Origin: Gnetum montanum
Lineage: Eukaryota > Streptophyta > Gnetopsida > Gnetales > Gnetaceae
Assembly: GCA_015680685.1 (NCBI GenBank)
Contig: MNCI01026431.1
Span: 126,001-149,740, forward strand
Reading direction: 5' to 3'
Length of the DNA stretch: 23,740 nt
The position numbers and the translations under genes were made by a program. Positions 18,121 through 23,740 of the stretch are shown here, piece by piece (the first letter of the stretch is position 1; each line of letters starts with the position of its first letter). The notes under the pieces are model-generated. The model was not told the DNA's origin. It saw only the letters and a program-made list of their open reading frames with translations, and did not search any database.

Positions 18121-19400
18121 GTTTCTTTACCAGGTGAAGCACTTCATGGAGATCAATGGACACCTCTATGAGGTGTGTGCCGATGGCCTGGTTTGTTGGT
18201 GTATCTCTAATGCTGATCAACTGCACATTCTCCAAGATGCTCATGAAGATCCTTATGGAGAACACTATGTTGGGAGATTCACAACTATTAAAATTTTGAT
18301 GGCAGGGTACTATTGGCCAACACTCTTTAGGAATGCTCACCATTTCATCTACTCTTATGAATGATGCCAATGAGATGGTGGAATGACTGCTCGAATGGAG
18401 GGACCTCAACAATGGATTCAACCATTAGAACCATTTGACATCTAGGATATTGATTTCATGGATCCCATCATGCCCATGTCAAATGGAAAGGTGTACATCA
18501 TAGTCGTTGTTGACTATTATATGAAATGGGCAGAAGCAACAACAGTCATTGACTGTACATCTTCTATTGCTACTTAGTTTATACAAAAAAATGTTGTAAA
18601 AAAGTTTGGTATGCCACATGCATTAGTTTCTGACAATGGAACTCATTTTATAGGCACTACTTTTCAGAAGCTCATGCAATGCTTGGGGCTTGAACATAAA
18701 CTCACAACACCTTATTATCCCCAAGTTAATGGTCAAGCTAAGGTTACCAATAGGGAAATCACAAGAATACTAACAAGAACTGTTAGCAAGTATAGGAAGG
18801 ATTGGAGCACAAAACTCAACGATGACATTTGGGCCTATCGCTCAACTTGGAAACTTCCTATAGGCTACTCTCCCTATGAGCTTATGTATAGTAGACTACC
18901 AACACTTCCTATTCAATCTAAAATCCATATACTTTCAATGGCTTGTGACCTTGACCTTGATTTAAGTCTAGCCCAAAAAGAAAGATTAATGAATCTCAAC
19001 TTGTTAGACAAAAATTGGTTAGTAGCCTTATCATCTAATGAGTTGTACAAGGCCTATAATAAAAAGTGACATGACTTGAAAATTAGAAAAGTCAAATTTC
19101 AACTAGAAGATAAGGTTCTCTACTAAAATCCTACACACATACCTCAATGAACTAAGTTCTAAACATTGTGAAAAGGACCTTATATTATTTACGAGACCTT
19201 TCCTTCTGGGGCCATGATGATCTATAAACTTGAGAGCCCAAACAAGAAACAGTTGGTCAACATCCAACAAATTAAACCTTTCCATGAGCATACACCAGCT
19301 AACACAACAAGCACCTTATCATATGGACAATCATGCTTAATATTTCGGATCTCCTCCTCCTTTCAACTTAGTCATGGGGAAGATGGCCACTCATGCTAAT
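18121..19400 (+). pseudogene. pol: Element B integrase and C-terminal tail
   Basis: The zinc module region reads VKHFMEINGHLYEV, DAHEDPYGEHYVGR and HHFIYSYE. The two Cys of the module are damaged, with a stop between them (18361). In the catalytic core, Asp in DIDFMDP and Asp at 18632 (VSDNGTHF) are kept, while Lys stands at 18740 (GQAKVTNRE) in place of Glu, at correct 35-residue spacing. The stretch 18611-19069 is open. The tail continues in the same frame past several stops: KGPYIIYETFPSGAMMIYKL, then QQIKPFHEH, ending near 19399. It is closely related to the element A integrase on the other strand. Confidence 0.85.
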
Positions 19401-19872
19401 CATACAATCTACCACAATCACAACTTAGTTGAGTGTAACCATTGACGAGACAAGGCATTTAACCACTATGTGTTAAATATTACATACTAATTCATGATCC
19501 TGTTGTGATTGTAGTGGGAAGCATGATCTAGAAGTATGACTATATTTACCAAGGATGATGCAACAGTTCCACACAATGAGAACTGTTTGTGATTGTTGGA
19601 TCTCTTCTCTCTCTCTCTCTCATTCTTCTGCTACTAAGAGGTGTTAGATGTCAATGTTATCCAAGGTGTTCACTTCTCCTATCTTGAACACCCAATGTTG
19701 TAAAAATATTGTAATTTGGTACACTTGGGCACTTAGAGTTTGTATGTCTATTTCATTTGAGTCAATTTTTCATGTCAATTAATAATCCCATATCTACCTA
19801 ATATGTTATGTTGTAAAGAACTTGTTCCTCCTCTTCTTAACTTGAGAATGAGTTTTCATTCAGTTGTGGGGG
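19401..19872 (+). other. Element B non-coding tail and polypurine-like end
   Basis: The first 30 bases still align with the end of element A pol (ACTCATGCTAATCAT). No gene is visible after that. A (TC)n run lies at 19606-19621. The segment ends GTTGTGGGGG (19863-19872), a short G-rich primer tract directly before the LTR. Confidence 0.5.
19606..19621. repeat. (TC)8 microsatellite
   Basis: An uninterrupted TC dinucleotide run in the element B tail, with no gene nearby. Confidence 0.9.
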
Positions 19873-19874
19873 TA

Positions 19875-20703
19875 TGATGAAACACATTTATTATTGGCCC
19901 CAATGTCAAGGCCTTGGTCTGATGTCACAAATCCAACATTGGGGTATATTCCCTAAGTCTATAAATACCACACTTGGGCTCTAGTTTTCAGTTAGTTTTA
20001 TAGTTTTAATTTTAGTTTTTAGTTAGAGTAGTGAAGCTCTTACCATTTATTTTCCACAGAGTTAGAATATTTTCTAAGTACCCATGGAAGGAGTCTAAAG
20101 TGTGTATGGTTCTTTGTTAAAGCACTGATGTACTTAAGTATAGTAGTGTGACGAGAATAAAACAAACTCTTTTGATAATCCTTACAGCACTAAGAATAGC
20201 TTAATATTTTCTTTAATGCATTTTACTTTCTTGTTCTTTACTTTAATGCATTTGATTAAGCAATTTGTTTCCAATAGTTAATGAACATGAGCACGACCAC
20301 TTTGAGCATTCATATAGTACTTGGTAACCTAGCAACACTTAATGTTTGGTAGCCTAGTAGTACTATATGTGTTTAAGATGTGTTCAAGAAAGTTGGACGG
20401 TTACTTGTGTTAGGATAGCTAGGCAATAGACATTAGTTTTCAATCTACTCTACCATTATTTTTGTCGTAGGTGATTATGTTCATAAAATATAAAATGACA
20501 AAAATTCATATACCTTAATTACACTTAAACCATACCCTTGAGCCTTACAAGTGTAGTTGGGAAGACAACGAACGTTCTCAACATTGTTTTACTTCCTAGA
20601 GAAACTAGTGTATGAGATAACTATAGGTCCATGCAATTTGATCAGATCATGCATAATACCTTAGTGATTTATATGGTTGGGCGTAGGGGTAACTTGCCAC
20701 TCA
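19875..20703 (+). repeat. 3' LTR of element B (829 bp)
   Basis: It starts TGATGAAACA after the G-rich tract and ends CACTCA at 20703. The start matches the start of LTR C (TGACAAAACCA, then CCAATG after a similar AT-rich interval), and the end matches LTR A. The next bases, TCACT (20704-20708), would be one copy of the 5-bp target duplication. After them, gag of element C resumes on the other strand. Confidence 0.8.
19960..19967 (+). promoter_or_regulatory. TATA box of LTR B
   Basis: TATAAATA in the context AAGTCTATAAATACCACACT, followed by CTTGGGC, which also follows the TATA box of LTR C at a similar distance. U3 is only about 85 bases here. Confidence 0.7.
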
Positions 20704-22231
20704 TCACTCTTCAGTTGATTCTCTCTTTTTCGAATCACCTTCCTCTTTTTCCACTTGGTCTATTAACCTTTGAATCCAATGGATGGTCATTTTTGATAGT
20801 CTTCCTTGGGCATCAACCCCAAGGGTTTCTTTTTTTTATTATTTCTTAATCCATTGACAATGTGCCTAAGTTGTTCCCTTTGTGAGAATCCATGGCTTGG
20901 GCATCTATGTAGAAGTGAGTAGTATTTGTCCATTGCTACATCAAAGGATTTGTGTGTCCCTTGCTTCCATTCTTGGATTTGATTTTTAAGGTTAGACACT
21001 CTTGAATAAGTTTGATATTTGTTGTAAAAGAGTTCAAGCATGGTATTCCATCTCTTGATTGATTCAAGTTCTAATGGTTTGTACCAACTCTTTGCCTCTT
21101 TGATGAGTGTCCTAGGAAACAACTTGAGCTTTTGTCAATCACTTTCAATATTTTGAAGAGCATAAGCATCATGGAATGCTTAAAGGTGGTGTTGTGGATT
21201 TGCATTATATCCATCTTTAAATTTATGAATGTTATTCATATCTAGTTGCTTGATGCGAGTGTTCCTAATGTGCCTGGTTGGAATATATATTGCTTTTCTA
21301 ATGTTTATCAAGCTTTGAGTTGCTAGTAGGGGTTCTTCATAGTTGTTAGGTTTGTAAGGTCTATTATAGTGGTGACCTCTTCCATGCTCATAATGCTCTT
21401 TATCCTCATGCCTATTTCTACCCCTTCATCTTTCATAATCATTCCCTTCATTACTACTACACCTTCTTCAGTACTCTTCTCTCTCATGATCTCTTTGTTT
21501 GTCTTTGTCATGGTCTCTTAATTTGCATTCCTTCCTATTAGACTCCATAGATAAACATGAAGAGGCTGATGAAGTAGTTGGAGAACAATTTCAGCTAGTT
21601 CTCATTCTATGATTTCATGATTCATCCTCTTTTGATTCAACAAAAGCTTTAGGTCGTAAGCTTTGTCTGGGCTTGAAGGCTCTTACATCCCTTTCTAGGT
21701 CCTCTACAAGAGTTGACTTTAGGTTAGTGTTGATAAGGTCTTCAATATGTATTACTAGTATGTGGGAGTGAGATCATGAGTTTGATAAAACATTTTAGCT
21801 TGGAGTGAGACATCTTTTATTTCTTCTAAGATAATTGTCTAAGGTACCTTCTTTCTTTTGTCTGATTCATGTTATGATTTCATGATGGCATCCCTTCTTA
21901 CCTAAGCCTCCATCGGTTGGTATGGCCTTGTCATGTTCTTTGTGACTTAATAGCTCTCTTATTCATGACTTAGGTTGGCCTTCATGAGGTCTGCTTAAAA
22001 CATCATTGGAATGGAACATTTTTTTGGTAGAACTATGTTGCCTTGTAAGTCTTTCTATCTGAGTTGTTCATCCTAGTGAAGAATAAATGTAAAATCAAGA
22101 TAGTATGGCTCAATGTGAGCATATGTAATTCTTATTTACATTGCTGCACTCCAATCTTCTTCATCATGTGTTCTATCATGATTTCTTTGAACTTCTTGGG
22201 TAAGTGATTTTTCATTTAGTGTGGAAGCCAT
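20704..22231 (-). pseudogene. gag: Element C gag, interrupted by element B
   Basis: A start ATG at 22231 gives MASTLNEKSLTQEVQRNHD, stopped by a TAA about 30 codons in. After a decayed middle part, an Arg/Glu/His-rich region precedes EPLLATQSLINI. LDMNNIHKFKDGYNANP and the gag domain follow: SWYKPLELESIKRWNTMLEL, FDVAMDKYYSLLHRCPSHGF and REQLRHIVNGLR (open 21122-20787). A homopolymer run near 20830 shifts the frame, which then continues as IQRLIDQVEKEEGDSKKRES up to the insertion point. The match with element A gag (13590-14180) runs through the whole domain. Confidence 0.82.
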
Positions 22232-22355
22232 GTTATGTGTTTGATGCTTAATTGTGCGTGTTTGTATTAAGATTAATTAAGAATATAAAGGATAGACTTT
22301 GTCGATTGATACAAAAAAATTTATAAAATTAACTACTTAGCAAACATTAACACAT

Positions 22356-22372
22356 CCTTGGCAACAATGACA
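22356..22372 (-). promoter_or_regulatory. Decayed primer-binding site of element C
   Basis: The minus strand reads TGTCATTGTTGCCAAGG, five bases inside the LTR end. It is the tRNA-Asp type site with about six differences from the Athila consensus, five of them G-to-A or C-to-T, so it is more decayed than the site of element A. Confidence 0.6.
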
Positions 22373-22376
22373 ATGA

Positions 22377-23218
22377 TGAGTGGTAGAGGTGTCCTAACAC
22401 TCTACCATACAAGTCACAAGTGTCTGTGCATGACTAGACTATAATCCATGGATGAACAATGTAATTATGCTAGTAATTAATGTTAAGTTCGTGATTGTTG
22501 CATTTCCACTTTGAGTTAGTAAGGTTCAAGCATATGGTTTAACTCTTAGTGAGGTACATGATAGATGATGTTGTAGGGTTCTTAATACTCCTAGTCATAC
22601 ACATGGTTAAGTAAAAGGTAAAATTCTAAGTCTAGTTAACTATGAAAACACAAATCTATCTTAGCTGAGAGTGAGGGATATTCGGTCTTGGTCTACTATA
22701 CATGCCTTGGACTCATGTAATTATCATTGGAATTACCAAGTGGAACTACTATTGAGTGAATCAAGCAATGCCACTACTGGATTATCAAATAACTACACTT
22801 AGTGCTTGAAACTAGTCGTATCCATTTCACTTAAGTGCTTGAAAAGTAAATGATTAATTAAGAAAGCAAGAAAATTATTCTAAGTAAAGCATAAGAAAAC
22901 TAAGTAACTTTGCAATGATGAGAAACAACTTCGATCTTTATTGCTACACATAAACTATGTCCAAGTACAATTTACTCAAATAAAGGTGTTGGACAACTAC
23001 TTAACACCACATTGTGGGCATTCACACTATCACTAAGACTACAAAAATAAATTGAAAGAGTTTTCCCAAGACTAGAATGAAAAGTTGTTGTTTGTGTGCC
23101 CAAGTGCTAGTATTTATAGGACTACATAGATCTCAAGACATTGCATCAACGATGATGTAGGATGAACTACAATATCCTTAATACAATATAGCATTGGTGG
23201 AAAAAATTGGTTTTGTCA
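22377..23218 (-). repeat. 5' LTR of element C (842 bp)
   Basis: It starts TGACAAAACC at 23218 and ends CTCA at 22377. Its length agrees with LTR B (829 bp), and TATA position and both ends align with LTR B. It has no 34-bp array. Several minus-strand stretches, including the region downstream of TATA (GCACTTGGGCACACAAAC), are conserved with the other LTRs. Confidence 0.75.
23111..23118 (-). promoter_or_regulatory. TATA box of LTR C
   Basis: The minus strand reads CCTATAAATACTAGCACTTG. The position, about 100 bases from the LTR start, agrees with LTR B. Confidence 0.7.
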
Positions 23219-23740
23219 CTACTCACATGGTATTTGACAATAGGATACATTTTGTTATGACATAATAAACAATGCATTACTATAGTAGATAGGACTTTAC
23301 ACATATATACTATGGATATATAATTTCTTTTTAACCATATGGATATATAATTGCTTTTTAACCACTAGGGATGAAAAGCACTCATTATGGTTCACAAGTG
23401 GACTGAAGTCTATCCCTTTTTACTTTCTCTCTCAACGATTTATTTAGGAGTAAGTTCATTTACATACCCTATTAATTTTAGTCATAAGAAATATTGAAAG
23501 CAAAAACATTGAAGATTCTTTGTTGTACAAGTAGAGCACGGATGCAGGGTAGTGACTTCAAGGAAAAGGAGATAGGTTCGGAAGTTTTGATGCATAGATT
23601 ATTAGAGGGAATATCATCTAAATGTTGGTTTTTGGAAAGCATGTTTGCAATTGTTAATAGAATATTTGTCAATGTAAGAGAATGAAACAGAGTGCAAGAT
23701 TGTAATAAAACTTCTTTATCAAGTTGTCTGAAATATATAT
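23219..23740. other. Flank outside element C, no gene seen
   Basis: AT-rich sequence beyond the LTR start. Two opposite open frames of about 64 codons at 23478-23685 overlap each other and carry no motif. Bases 23219-23223 (CTACT) would be one copy of element C's target duplication. Confidence 0.45.
23311..23364. repeat. 27-bp tandem duplication
   Basis: Two adjacent 27-base units starting TATGGATATATAATT and ending TTTTTAACCA, with a single mismatch. Confidence 0.9.

Larger units (their letters stand above)
15663..20703 (+). mobile_element. Element B: Athila-like retrotransposon, 5' part missing
   Basis: From the left: pre-protease sequence at the junction with element A, then protease, RT, RNase H, integrase, a non-coding tail and a complete 3' LTR ending at 20703. 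Its 3' LTR ends inside the gag of element C, which continues on the other strand from 20704. Element B's own gag and 5' LTR should lie beyond the far end of element A but are not in the window. Reading frame 3 holds to about 17330 and frame 2 from there to the pol end. One small deletion plus many in-frame stops therefore account for the decay. Confidence 0.82.
20704..23218 (-). mobile_element. Element C: Athila-like retrotransposon, 5' end only
   Basis: Read right to left: 5' LTR (23218-22377), a decayed primer-binding site (22372-22356), then gag from 22231 to 20704. There it is cut by the 3' LTR end of element B. The remainder of element C (rest of gag, pol, 3' LTR) should lie beyond the 5' end of element B and is not in the window. 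It is the outermost, so the oldest, insertion of the nest. Confidence 0.8.

Noticed and set aside
23478-23685. Two opposite 64-codon ORFs
   Set aside because: They overlap each other, have no motif or supporting signals, and lie in AT-rich flank.

Overview
The window is repeat-dominated nuclear DNA from a seed plant. It holds Ty3/gypsy LTR retrotransposons of the Tat and Athila-like groups, a GT-AG gene model, and no operons. I cannot name the species. Single N characters at 1431, 1732, 10399 and 10550 mark contig joins, and two of the short pieces they bracket are misplaced or inverted. No autonomous element is intact.

Region 1 (1-1430) is host-like sequence. On the minus strand I read a two-exon pseudogene of an FCP1/NIF-type HAD phosphatase (exons 741-859 and 20-470), with one in-frame stop and degraded catalytic motifs. 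Region 2 (1432 to about 7.9 kb, plus strand) is the 3' half of a Tat-type element. Its pol holds RT, RNase H, a second archaeal-type RNase H and integrase, and stays in one frame for 2.86 kb, broken only by nine stop codons. Behind it come an array of about 15 diverged short repeats, a polypurine tract and a probable long 3' LTR with a TATA box. Region 3 (about 7.9-8.9 kb) is poorly explained and has one small membrane-protein-like ORF.

Region 4 (8.9-23.2 kb) is a nest of three related Athila-like elements with alternating orientation. Element C (minus, 20704-23218) is the outermost and oldest; it keeps a 5' LTR, a primer-binding site and most of gag. Element B (plus, 15663-20703) sits inside C's gag; it keeps protease, RT, RNase H, integrase and the 3' LTR. 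Element A (minus, about 8.9-15662) sits inside B just before the protease; it keeps a 5' LTR, a tRNA-Asp-type primer-binding site, gag, protease, RT and integrase, but most of its RNase H and its 3' LTR are missing. B's 5' part, which should lie beyond A, is also absent, so a large deletion or an assembly join lies to the left. A's LTR is unusual: nearly all of its U3 is a 34-bp tandem array ending just upstream of the TATA box.

Damage throughout is mainly stop codons and missense changes that fit C-to-T or G-to-A transitions, as expected for long-methylated, silenced plant retrotransposons.
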